A stretch of 64,000 nt of DNA from Aphrophora alni (Eukaryota > Arthropoda > Insecta > Hemiptera > Aphrophoridae), in NCBI GenBank assembly GCA_963513935.1, contig OY740767.1:79906060-79970059 (forward strand), read 5' to 3'. The position numbers were made by a program, and so were the translations under genes. Positions within the stretch are counted from its first letter, which is position 1; each line of letters starts with the position of its first letter. A model generated the notes under the pieces. It was given only the letters and a program-made list of their open reading frames with translations, did not search any database and was not told where the DNA came from. Positions 11,459-23,841 of this stretch are shown here, in pieces.

Positions 11459-11576
11459 GCTAAACGAAACGAGATAGGACATATTATTATGTTTATATGA
11501 ACTTTTTTCATTATTTCTACTACTAGAATGAGCTGTATGAGTGTGGGGATATATTCGTGAATCACCCTGTATAATT

Positions 11577-12857
11577 TAATAATGGTAGCGGAAATTACAT
11601 TCACATAGATGATTTTTTAAAATTTTACATTTTCCAATGATCTTGAAATAAATTAAAAATATTTTCTTATCTTATATCACATAATTTAATGAAAAGTATA
11701 TTTATACACTATTTGTAATATTAATCCTGCTCTATAGTTCTGAAAATTATTTGTATTGTGATATCAATGTTATACATAATCACAAGGATATGAAGTTATT
11801 AACATAATTTAAATTTTACTATTGAAAGCTGATTGCGTCATGTACAGAAATTAACTCTTGCGGATAAGCTGTAAATCTGTTTGTGTCTTTCTACGCTCTG
11901 ATTCTCCAGCTTCAATAAATTTAACCAATTTATTATTAATAGTTACAACTCACTGACCTAGCTTTATAACGTGTAATAAAAGACCAATGAACTTCCAACG
12001 TCACGTAGTAAAGTTCTTATTCAGCTCGTCAAAGTGCCCCATTTCAGTAGAACCAAAAGTACACATAATAACAGTTAACAACTGTCCAAGAAATAAAGCG
12101 TCATTAATGGTGAACATGTACATATGTATATATGTATTATAAAATATTCAGCGAAGGTAGTTCCACAAATTAAGATGAACGTACTGTATATCAAATTATT
12201 GTAAAGGTAGAGTATGCAAGGATTTAATTATATAGGTGTATAGTGTATTGCGTGATCGATGTGTAATATTTTCTGTTGTGAAATAAAGTAGAAAAGAAAT
12301 TTTCGAAACTGAGAATATTCTTAATAGTTGTATCTATATACACGTGTTAAGGCTGGAAATGGCTGATAATTATTGTCAACGTAGTAAATAGCTTTTACTG
12401 CATTCTACCAAAGTCCTATCATTGCTCATTTTAATTTAATTTCTTATTTTTAGTAAACCTATTCAGAATAACAAAATATATACTGCATTTTGTGTATGTT
12501 ACGATAGAAATATATAGCTGATAATACTCAAAATATCATTCAGCCTCATTGAAACAAATGCAATAAATTATTAAGCTATTTTAAATTTAAGTAACAGGCG
12601 ATATATGTTCAATATCCAATGAGCCTGGGGGGAAATAAAAATGTATTTTTTAAAAATCCAAAACCATAAATAAAACACTAATACAATTAACGTCAGAAAG
12701 TTTAATAAACACTTACATACTCGGTAACATAGCTACCATCCACAAACGAATATAAACCAATACTCGTAAGATTTCATGGGTTTTTCAAACTTTCTATCGT
12801 TAATTGTGTTAGGGTTATATGTGTGGTTTTGGGGTTACGACTTTCACAAAGCTATAG

Positions 12858-12859
<2 letters not shown>
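11577..12859. other. AT-rich spacer, no gene recognised
   Basis: No open frame with a motif. The frame at 11410-11604 on the minus strand only covers the transposon end. Confidence 0.5.

Positions 12860-12909
<50 letters not shown>
12860..12909. repeat. (AT)n microsatellite
   Basis: About 25 uninterrupted AT units, with a shorter TATA run following after a TCG break. Confidence 0.95.
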
Positions 12910-12910
<1 letters not shown>

Positions 12911-13780
12911 TCGTATATATAAAGATATTTGGGAGAAAGAAAATAAGCAAATATTATATAATATTTATTTTATCAATTAAAATATAAAAGTCCACCTTCC
13001 TTAGAGTTTATATATATAAAGTCAAGTAAGTAATTGGAACTCCGGGAAGGCAGAAGACTTTTGTTGGGTTTAATAATAATAAAGCTACAATACATAATAC
13101 GTTAGTAATAATAGTATTTAGTAATCGATTGGGTGTTTATTTATTCATATTTTTATATTAGATCATTACTTTTTTTAAAGTATTTACTAGAAAATATTAT
13201 TAGTGACATTTATAGAATGATTTTCGTGTAATTTCCCATAATAATGGTTTTTACATTTATAGCTATATGAATTGCATATTACCGTTTTATAAAATAAGCG
13301 TATACACACTACAGTTGATTTGTTCAAATTTTGTACCAATCGAGGATCGGTGCTATTGAACATAAAACATATAGTTAAAATCCAAAATGTCCTCATATCA
13401 AATACATTAATGTTATGAATGAGGACAAAAACCATTTTCTATATCGTTTGTGTATGAATATTATTTGTAAAACTTTTAGACTGAAATGTAGAAGATTGAA
13501 CATATGCACAACAAAAGAATAGAATAGTTTTGTGTAAAGTAGTTTTATTTATTTGGATTCACAGCAGTTCTACTTAAACAACAGTTTTCATTCGTCTGAA
13601 CTTTCGGCCACCAAACCCGGCATCCTGAAAGTGACAAAATTATAAATACAAATATGGTTCTACCATGTCACAGATTACGTTACATTGAAGTTACATTTTT
13701 CTATCAATTTGAATAATTTTTTGGTTATATATCCAGTATATATTTTATGATTTTTTTTAGTTTTAAGGCGAAGAACCACT
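12910..13780. other. AT-rich spacer, no gene recognised
   Basis: The minus-strand frame at 13187-13435 has no recognisable motif and its composition is that of the surrounding DNA. Confidence 0.5.
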
Positions 13781-14045
13781 GCAGTGCAGTGCAGTAAAGT
13801 GCATTGCAGTGCAGAGCAGTGCGGTACAGTACAGAACAGTATAGTACAGTGCAGTGCAGTACAGTACAGAACAGTACAGAACAGTACAGTGCAGTGCAGT
13901 GCAGTACCGTACAGTACAGTACAGTGCAGTGTAGTGCAGTGCAGTGCAGTACCGTGCAGTACAGTACAGTACAGAACAGTACATAACAGTACAGTGCAGT
14001 GCAATATAGTACAGTACAGAACAGTGCAGTGCAGTGCAGTGCAGT
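13781..14045. repeat. Pentanucleotide minisatellite (RCAGT)53
   Basis: Exactly 265 bp made of 53 five-base units, nearly all GCAGT or ACAGT, with a few one-base variants (ACAGA, ACCGT, GCATT, GCGGT, ATAGT). No unit gains or loses a base, so the five-base phase holds from end to end. Runs of GCAGT alternate with runs of ACAGT, and a 15-bp sub-pattern ACAGT-ACAGA-ACAGT recurs, which suggests growth by local duplication of multi-unit blocks. Long frames across it on both strands are products of the repeat (5 aa period) and are not genes. Confidence 0.97.
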
Positions 14046-15117
14046 ATTTACTTAATCAACAGATAATCTTTGTTCTAATAATTATTAAACGTTCTAAAGG
14101 AGATTCTTGAATTATGAATTTAAGTCATGTACAGAAGTGAATTGTGTAATTGTATTTTTTTTTTATCAAACTTGAAAATTTTCGTATTAACCCGAGTTTA
14201 AAAAAATGTTAAATATTATCAGGAATGTCGCTAACGTAAATCTTCTCGTTTTAGAACCATGTATAAAATAATGGACCTACCTGTGAACTACACTTTTACC
14301 TAATGATGTTAAAACCACAATTGCTAGCAATATTCCCTTAAAGTACCTTAACACACCTATGTGGTTTTACCTTGCGTAAAGCCCCATGTACTTTATGATG
14401 CTGAAACTGTCTTTAATGGTTTACCCACAATATTTCAATTGAATTATATAACTAAAATAATTAAGATAACATAGTTTTTTATAAATAATTATCGATTAGG
14501 TATTTTTGTTATGGGCAGTCGGATGGATTTTTGGAATATAAATATCGATTTTTGGAATTTTTTGTTTTATTATTATTTAGAAACAATTATTATTGTTGGT
14601 CTGGTTTATTCAAAGACCAAATTATGTACAATTCCAATCAGTGAAACTCCTTTGCTAAACATTTTTTATAAAATGTTACATCTTATTTCGCTGTTCTATA
14701 ATAGACAGATTAACAGAATTTAGTATTTAGAATTTATGCTAAGCTTTATTATTTATTCATCAAACTGCTTGATTTTGTGTGTTTTTCATTCAAAATTACC
14801 TACACCACAACCTAAAAAAACTTATATTACCATGCAAGATTTGGAATAATAAACATTTATTGAAAAATTTACCTACTAAAATAATTTTTTGCAACTATTT
14901 TCACTTCAAATTTAAAAATTATGCATTAAAAAATTATTCAACATAAAATAAGCAACATATAACTTGTGTCCTTTTAGTTTTACGTAGAGTAATTACTCTA
15001 TTATCTGTGCAATTTGTTTTCAAACCAACCCCCCGTCAACTTCCCCTCAAGTCAACCACCGTTAATTTATTATAGTGGTCCTCTCTTGTCCCCATACCAC
15101 TGTCCAGAAAAAACCTT
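14046..15117. other. AT-rich spacer; possible body of the adjacent SINE at its right end
   Basis: No gene recognised. The last 100-150 bp before 15118 are less AT-rich and may be the tRNA-unrelated body of the minus-strand SINE. Confidence 0.45.
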
Positions 15118-15200
15118 GTGCCTTAGGTGGAAATCGAACCCACAACCTTTGGTACCAATCTTTGATAATGGGACCCCTCAAGCCTCTTAGCCACAAAGAC
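15118..15200 (-). repeat. tRNA-like SINE head or tRNA pseudogene
   Basis: On the minus strand an A-box match TGGCTAAGAGG (15193-15183) is followed about 45 nt later by a B-box match GGGTTCGATTTCC (15141-15129). The T-arm is complete: the GTGGG and TCCAC stems pair fully with one G-U. The overall length of about 83 nt is that of a type II (Leu/Ser-like) tRNA. The acceptor stem does not pair (TGTCTTT against CTAAGGC), so this is not a working tRNA. The A and B boxes form an RNA polymerase III promoter, which is how tRNA-derived SINEs are transcribed. The body would extend leftward past 15118. I see no clear tail. Confidence 0.6.
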
Positions 15201-17539
15201 ACTTAGGTATAGTTAGTTATTCAACAACACTTAAGTGATGTTGTCAGATTGTCTTTCCTACCCCGTAGTTACATTAACAACCCCTAAAGGGTTCATCCGT
15301 TCACCACTAGGTATCGCTAGTCGTGAAAAATTCAAAGTCCAGCCTTTTATGTGTCAAGAGAAAGGATTTCAGAAAGATTGTACTATCCTAGACAAATCAT
15401 CAGTACGAATGATACTATACAGAATGTAACGAATAAATTTTATGCACAAAATATAATTTCTGCTATACATTTTATTTGTTTTAGCGGAGGTCCCAAAAAT
15501 CGGACGTTGCCACTGAAATGGTTAATATAAATTTTAAACGCGTTTCTTCAAAAACCTTTTTTTTGTACATTTCTCAGGAAATAAAAGAGATAGCTAAATA
15601 ATTTGTTTTGTACTTTTCCTACTAAACTGCTCATTTTGAGCGTTGGGTTTTTGCAAGGTTGTAAATAGTTTATAACTTACACTCATTTTAATATATTTAA
15701 AGTTTAAATTATTTAAACTTCTTTTTTTTAATTGAAAAATATTTATAAATAAACATTTTTTAAATATACACCCAAAATATTGACATGGTAGCCGACTTGA
15801 CTTTGAAAAAAAAAAAAAAAAAAAGAAAAAAAAAAGAATGATGGAGCTATCTCATTTAGTTCCAGAGGTAAATGTAACCTAATTACTAAAATTAACATGG
15901 GCGAGATAGGGTCATCCGACTCTCCTTAAATTTTAATATGTTATTTATTTACAATGATAAGCCCTAATTTTATTATTTGATGATTATTGATGCTTCCCAG
16001 GCTTTAATGGATAATTCCAAATAATTTATGTTAGGTATTTCAAATGTCATGGTTATGTCTATGTGAATGTCTACCTCAATTACGTAACTAAAGTTATGTG
16101 AAAAAAAATCGTATAAATTACATAATATTGATGGAACAAAAATACGTCTTTTCTTAAACTACTTGCCTTATATTTTACTTGCTTGATTTTGTACTTTCTC
16201 TATCGTAGATATTACGAATAGCCGCATTAGAATATTAATAGTTGAGAAAATAATCGTAAATAACACAACAATATAGTTGGGTTTATTATTATATACATAT
16301 TTTGGTAAGAGTACAAAATTCGTTTATGATTCAAAACCAAAAGAGAGAAATATAATATGCAAATACATTGAGTTGTTTTAGCAACAATTGAGAAATAAAG
16401 ACAATAAAACCATTGTAATAACTTTTTTAAATGGTAAACAAAATACATATGTATATAGTAACAAAAATTCATCACTACATATTATAGCAGATATATGTTT
16501 CTATCCTCTATATTGATATATAATTTTAATAGTAATAATAACAATAATTGGCATTTACAGTACTTCACAACCGTGTTATTCACTATTCATTTCTTGAGGA
16601 AGATAAATAGATTAGAACCCCTTTAACAACAATTTAAATGACAGAGTCACACTTATGGGTGGCTATTTTCTCAAATTCTTTTGGTTATAAAAGTATAGAG
16701 GGCTGTTAGAAAAAAATCTGCTTTCTCAAAAACAATTTTACCAATTTCGATAAAATTTTTACTTATTTTGAATTCATGTTAATTTGAATCCACATTAACG
16801 AAAACATATTAAATAAAAATACGTCTGGAAATTATGGAAAATTAAAAACGAATCTACCTGACAGTAATTAAAACTCCATTTCAACACCAAATTTTGACTT
16901 TGTGATTTGTACAATTTCACAAAGACAAAAGTTAAGTAACGACCCAGTAGATAATTTTTATAATTGTACGAAATGTACATCCACGACTTAAAATATTTAA
17001 ACTATTTATGAAGGGGTGAAATAAATTTCAATTAATTTAAATTTTCCACCTAAATTACTCCTTATGTTTCATATTAATCAGTATTGATTATTTTTACAAT
17101 CATGGAATTCTTTTGTACAACGTTAAGTTTTATTTCATAAACAAAGAAACCGTGTAACAGTTCTAAATCTATATGGATACTTTGCATACTTTTGAAAATA
17201 CGACGCTTAAATATTCAGTTCCTTTATACTCACTATGAAGATGATGTTATACAATAAGTAGTTACGATCGGAGATAGTCTAATAGGACTATCATGTAAAC
17301 ACAAGAGGACTACATTCACCCGGATATAATTATACCATGATTAATTCTGATAGTACACATCTAAACTTGTTACTTAATATACATAATATCTATTATTGTT
17401 AACGAATAATATTTTGTATTTGAAAGCAATATAATTTTCCAAATAAAGACTGCGAGAAGTGAGGATTAATACAAGTTTAAAAAGTAAAATTAAAAGATGG
17501 CTGTTTTTTAAACGGTATTTTGAGTTTTCTTTGTAAAAA

Positions 17540-17543
<4 letters not shown>
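15201..17543. other. AT-rich spacer with an A-rich run, no gene recognised
   Basis: An interrupted A-run of about 30 bases lies at 15806-15835, right after GACTTGACTTTG. It could be a retroposon tail, but no body is recognised. The frames at 15235-15429, 16227-16475 and 16795-16980 have no motif. Confidence 0.45.
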
Positions 17544-17578
<35 letters not shown>

Positions 17579-17588
17579 TATATATATG
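17544..17588. repeat. (TA)n microsatellite
   Basis: About 16 TA units, then AAT and a shorter TA run. Confidence 0.92.
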
Positions 17589-20500
17589 TACAAAACTTTA
17601 TTTATTAAACCTATATTAAAATTTATTTATTTAGTCAATACCTAAAAAAAAATATTGAAAATAAAAAAATAATAAATTGAAAATCATTATTTGCCCATCG
17701 ATCATTTAAATTATTTTAAAAATTGTATACTTTTCTTTTGGTTGATAAGTTAAGAGCTCAATAAAAAAATATATAAATAATATTTTTGTAACGCAGAAGT
17801 CTGTATTAGTTCCTATTCTTTAAGCGTGGAGTTAAACGTGAAAAACCGATTATATTTTAATATAATTTTTATATAAACGTACTAAGAAATCCTATTTTGA
17901 GTAAAATAATGGCTATTAAAATATTAAATTATTTTCATGGCCGGTTTCAAAGTAAATACAACCTACAGTTTTATCAAAATTTATTATTTTACCAAAAGTG
18001 TTTTCAAATTCAAATAGTTCTTAGTGTTTATTATATGATTCTACTTTTCTCGTAGGGCGGCCGACTTGATACATTAAGAGACCCCAAATGACACAAAGAA
18101 ACGCTTTTGTAGTAATATGTACAACTAGTAGCGAAAAAAGATAGAGAAGACAAATTAAAATGTTTCATAGGTTCAAGTAATTATATTATTTTGACTGGGA
18201 TATTATTTTACTTAAATTGAATGAACCGTGATATAAATTTTTTGAAAAATCCTTGTCTTATTTTTAGAAAAAACTTATAGTTGTACTAGAACATAGAGCT
18301 GTTTTTTCTTTATTTATTGTCATCTGTAGACAATAAGACTGGGCATAAATAACCAGGGATAAGGATAAAATACTTTTTTTTTACTTCGATTATTTTATTC
18401 ACTTTTGCTACGACAAATGCTATGTTTTTATTAAATCTTCAAAATGGTTACTCTTAGCATCCAAAAATGTTATTATATTTTTTAGATAATAAAATGTTAG
18501 TTTCACATAATTGTACGAGAAATTTTGTCCTCAACACAATACTGAAGTTATACCTTAGTATCAATCATGGTTTTAAGATTGCATGTGTCACGTTGTAACT
18601 TTTTATTTAAAGGAAAGATGCAATAATTTTAATAAGGTTTAGAAGGTTAAAAAAAAAAAAATTTAAAATAATACAAGACATACTCGGCCATCATGGAAAA
18701 CATTAATTTTTTTCTTAGGAGTGTTATAAACATTAACATATTAAACCATAATCCGGTTTTTTGATAACAATAGAACTTATGGTTTACTATACAGTTTTTG
18801 CTTTATCATTGTATATACTTAGTTACATGATGATATAGATACATCTTGAAATGAAACATGTATTGATAAGTTGTTTTGTAGGACTTAATGTGTTGAATTA
18901 CTAACTGAATAGAGGAATTATTGAAAAGTTCTGTCTGTATTGGAAAACCCAAGTGGGTTGATATTGAGTCTAAGGAAGAAATATATATCTAGGATAAAAA
19001 CTGAAGAGAGAATTACAAAGATCAAGCATCTAATAACTTTTCATCTTATTTTCCACGATGGAATTGTAGTTCAGTACAATTTATTTGTTTAGCTGGTAAT
19101 AATTAATACTGTAATTGTTGTAACATACCAAAATATTGTAAATTGTTAATAGTTGAAGATAAATATAATAAAATATTATAATACTATTATGATACTATTA
19201 TTAATATTACCATATTATATTATACTAATATCTATATTGAAGTTTAAACAAATATATGGTAGCCTACCTAACCAAGAAATGATATGTTCAGTGTACAATA
19301 AGAATGCTAATCCAACTTATATTTTCAAACATGATAAAACGTTGTAGTAATAAAGTTATTTTATAATAATATGTATTACTATTATTGTTTAATCGGATAT
19401 TTATGATAAATTGTTTATACATAAAACTAATTCATAATGTTTAGATAGTTTACACCAGCTCGCCTTTCTTTCTTAGATTAGTAATTAATTTTAAACAATT
19501 ATTTCAGTTATTGTTTCTAGTAATCTGTTTACCGTTTTATACGACGGCCGTTTCAGCTATTCAGATAATTTCAAATTTGAAAAAAGTTCGGACAGGACGG
19601 TTTTATGTCAGTTAAAAATACAAATACTTAATTAATGTACAAAAACAAAAAACATGAACACAAGAAATATATAAAAAACACACACGAATATACTTTTTTG
19701 TTGAACAGTCAATTTGTTATGATAGATCGGGTCCGTCGGGTCCAACATTTCGACACGTAGGCTACTGTTTGCAAGATAATTAAATTCTTATTTTTTATGC
19801 ATACATTTTAATAATTGATTTTTAAGTCTTAGAAAATAAGAAGTAAATTCGTAGCTGAAAAACATAATGCGTTTACTAACCCTTACATTTGAAAGAGTCC
19901 GAAACTTATAAATCCCAACATTATCTCTCTAAACAAATAATTTTAATAGTTAGAGTTATCAAAAAATACATACAGTTTTCTCTCAACCTGATGCTGTCAT
20001 ATTATTTATTTAAGTAAATAAAAAAAGAAAAACAACATCAACAACAACAACAACACTGTTATAGTTCTCAAGAAGTTCAATACCACTACCGACATCACTC
20101 ATAGTTTAGAAGTCATAAATTGTAGGCCTATAGCAATTGTTTTGTCATTAGTATTTGACCAATAAATTTCGGAACTCTTACTATGAGTATTGAGTTTTAT
20201 TAAGTTTTATTTATTTTCACGTAATTTTTGAATTCAAAAGTTAATTGTAGCATATATTGCCGATTCTATAAATTGACATATAAAGACTATTTCTTATTCT
20301 AAGTGTTTATTTTTTATTTTTTGCGCTACTTCTAACCGTCATCAAAGATACAAATATATTTGTTTCATAGTAATTATTTTTTAAATATGTTTGTTTAAGA
20401 ATATATATAATTTCAATTTTGATAATCTTCCCACAAATTAATATTGTTATTATACACCAACCCACGTCTATGTATATTCAATTTTAATTTTTAAATTTTC

Positions 20501-20599
20501 TATTAATTTATATGTATAGATATGATTAAAAAAAATATGTTTTAACTGTTAAAGAACTACCTGGTAATCTTTAGGAAGTAACACAAAAAAATACGTACC
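17589..20599. other. AT-rich spacer, no gene recognised
   Basis: Both strands read. The only open frame (19153-19347) is hydrophobic and AT-driven, without a motif. A small CAA-type trinucleotide run lies at about 20034-20056. Confidence 0.5.
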
Positions 20600-23500
20600 T
20601 TATTACCTTAGTTTCCGTCGAAAGTTCTACAAGTTTATTCGAGATGACCGGTTTTGTAACTTCTTTAGCCTTCTATTGTCAAGTAATAAATTTAATTTAA
20701 AGGAACAAACAATCACACTCACTACATAAACAGCAAAACATTTAAAGTTCGTAAAAACACAACAACACGACACATCGAGTACGGTGGTCAGCCAATCAAC
20801 CAAAACTAACCTCTCACTACGATATGTGGGACCTAACAATATGAATTGTAACAGTATCTTAAACAAGGAGGCTGGACGTTACTCTGTGTTTTGTTCTTTA
20901 ATTATATTTTAAACTTTATTCTGTCAAAATATTACGTAAAACGCGTACAGCCCATCACTCATTGTGCAAAACCTCTATGACATTCAAACTTTCATCCCTT
21001 GGTGGTCTAATTATACTTTATAAAATTACTCTCATTAAATTTGTCAACCTGTACTAACTAGCGAATAGAGTGTCATTCTATGTTGTGAAATTTCAACAAT
21101 ACGTGGAAGTAAGTAGTGGGTACTCATGGTGAGTTTATAACCTAACATTCCATTCATTTAGTGTAATTGAATTCACACATTTATCTAATTAAAAATATAT
21201 AAGAGTTACATAATAATATTTACATATTGCATAATACTACTCCAAGAGTACAGCTATATTGCATAACACGACTCAAGGTCATGCGTTGAGCACGCTTAGT
21301 CAAGTAGGAACAAGTGTAATTCTATTCTTCCGTAAGTGAAGACATGTTTCTGAGCTTGTTTCATTTAATAAACGCATTATAAAGATTAAACATTCTAATG
21401 TATATATTATATAGTACATTATTACATAACGATTGAACCGTAATCTATTTGTTTCATTTGTTTATTCGTTAGTGCTTTGTTGTTTTTGTGTTTATTCAGT
21501 TATTGAAATTATTGTTTGTGTTAATATTATACAAAGATAAGTTGTTTTTTTTTCTGTTAGATTAAATGTTTCATTTCATTTCAATAGTAATTACTTTTCA
21601 GTATCTTTTTAGACTCAAAACAAAATATTTCTGACTATTTATAGAGAAGTGCTTTTGAAATTCAGTTTTTGACACCGGTACGGGTCCTAACAATAGTATC
21701 TTACCGTTTTATGGAGGCAGTATTAATTCAGGATTATTTAGTCAATAGTCAACAAAACAGTGTTTTATTACTTTCGTTATGAGTGATTGTAATAAGCATA
21801 ATAGGAAAAATGGCAGACTTATGTGTCTTAAGTCGACTCAACTAACGTAACATTTGAGATAAGGCATGAGAGGTGAGCCAACAATCCCTTAACTAAATGG
21901 ACGATTGTGATTAATCTAACTCCTGTCAACTGTCACATGAAAAGGTAGACTTTTCAAATTGTTCTATTAACTGTCAAGTGACCAAAATTAAGTATTCTGA
22001 TAGGTTGAAAATAACTCCAAAATAGCCCTCGTTTGTTGATAAATCGCTGCTCGGTCTACTGACGGCTCAATACGACCACAGACAAAGACAAATCGCGCAG
22101 AAAGAGGTCTTATGTCCGACATAGCTATTACTAACAACTGAGTCCAGCTCAAGACACGTTGATTCTAGGATCTGAGCAAGATGGCTGCCAGTTAAGTTCG
22201 TCCCACCTATTAGTTCTCTATTTTAGAATTTTAATGTCGGATTGAATTACGGAGTCTTGTGGCGTCCTTGGTTCTACCGGCAGACCGATCAGCCAGTGTT
22301 TCACAGGTTTTGGAAACTGGTTTGACAGGCCAGTTAAATATTTATTAAATTTTATTAATAAATAGATTTTAAATCTAATGTGAATCAGGTTTTATTCTTA
22401 AAATATATTTAAAAAAATTAAAATACGCAATGTTTATTATTGTGTGAATTTGTTATTTTATCAATTAATATTAAACCTGGACATAATTTAAACTTTTAAA
22501 GTTTGGTAATCCATTTATAAAATATTATTTTGTTAATGACACCTTAAATTCATATTTAATATGAACAATATAACAAATATGTTTACGAAATAAATCCCGT
22601 TCAAAAGTTCTTTTATTACAAGTTTTATTGCAGTCATAAAAAATGTACTTAAAGAGATTTTAGAAACTTTAACAAAGAAATGCCGTAAAAGTTATGTTTA
22701 GAACAGTTCACTGTTTTATTACTGGATAACGATCAAATGCCATTGGTTTATCAGGTTACTTAATAAAAGGAAAAAATTCATAATATTTGTGTGGCTTATA
22801 TTTTATATTCCATCTTTATAAATAACTTCAATGTTATTTAATAGAACTTCCACAACTCTCAATAAAATAATAACTTTATATGAGGTATATGTGTTCAATT
22901 TAATACTATTAGTTCAACTAAGGAAACATAAATTGAACACATAAGAAACAACTCCTGTAAGCTTGTTTTGAAACATAACATTAGGTTTCCCAGCGAAAAA
23001 TGATTAAAACTTCAGTTATAATATCACCTGATATGTCAACGTACAAAATTGTCATATCATTAAAACTTAAATTAACATATTTAGTTAATTATGTTATAGA
23101 AATTATGTAAAATAAAATTTTGATTCAAGTCGATTAAGTACTCGACTATTTTATGTACAAAAATTTGTATAATATAAATCGAAGTATAATTATAATATCG
23201 AAGCTAGTAAAACCAATGTATGATGTAGAACAATATCTCTAAAATATGAAGGAGTTACGCTATGTTTTACTACGTCAAATGTATTTATTTAGAAATCGAT
23301 TCAAGAATAATTGTTCTAAAAAGTGAAGATGTATTACTTTCAGCTTACTTAGTTTATTTTTATGGAGTAATATTTGTTTGTATGTGACATATCGTTACAA
23401 TATTTGTATAACATATTTAATTTGATAAGTTAGATTCTATAAAATACATTTGCAACCTATAAAAATACATTCGTAATACGAAAATAGTTATGTCAATAGT

Positions 23501-23738
23501 TCGTTAAAAAAATATTAATGTAAACGACTATAGGAGTAATTAACCTGTATACTATTATTTAAACAAGTATTAACCAGTTTTTCAAAATAAAATTTGTGAA
23601 CATATCCGGATTTACTTTTGATAAGTTGAATATATTTTTAATATATGTGGTATGTACATTTTGAAATAAATAAGTAACTCATATTGAGGGAATAATTAAT
23701 AAAATATAAAGTATTTATATTTATATTTAGAATAACCG
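20600..23738. other. Spacer containing a less AT-rich island, no gene recognised
   Basis: Between about 21,640 and 22,330 the base composition is clearly less AT-rich than the flanks, and two short ATG frames (at about 21,780 and 22,181) are in view, but neither extends past 25 codons. The minus-strand frame at 20627-20866 has no recognisable domain. A perfect 15-bp inverted repeat sits at 22888-22943. Confidence 0.45.
22888..22943. repeat. Perfect 15-bp inverted repeat (hairpin)
   Basis: TATGTGTTCAATTTA at 22888-22902 and its exact reverse complement at 22929-22943, separated by 26 nt. The stem does not extend further on either side. The purpose is unknown; it could be the remnant of a miniature inverted-repeat element. 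Confidence 0.85.
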
Positions 23739-23744
23739 AACACA

Positions 23745-23839
<95 letters not shown>
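23739..23839. repeat. (CA)n microsatellite, about 100 bp
   Basis: Two long pure CA runs, broken by CAAACAAA in the centre. Confidence 0.97.

Positions 23840-23841
<2 letters not shown>

Larger units (their letters stand above)
9310..11576 (+). mobile_element. Tc1/mariner-like DNA transposon with long inverted repeats
   Basis: The element centres on a single transposase gene and is bounded by inverted repeats. The clearest inverted pair is 9602-9651 against 11244-11293: 50 bp with one mismatch by eye. Outside this pair, both flanks remain weakly alike in inverted order, and the right flank ends in GAATCACCCTGTAT (11559-11572), typical of the outer end of such insect elements. The outermost left end is not clear, so the outer borders are estimates. 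A (CAGA)n tract sits inside the right arm. The high arm identity and the few lesions in the gene indicate the youngest insertion in the window. Confidence 0.8.

Noticed and set aside
13675..14110. Several overlapping frames of 60-109 codons rich in Cys, Thr, Val and Gln on both strands
   Set aside because: They are translations of the RCAGT pentamer array, whose period of five gives open frames in many phases.
15118..15200. Functional tRNA gene on the minus strand
   Set aside because: The acceptor stem does not pair and no sensible anticodon arm forms; called a SINE head or pseudogene instead.
23638..23835. Cys-Val repeat frame (also at 26,167-26,418)
   Set aside because: Translations of (CA)n microsatellites.
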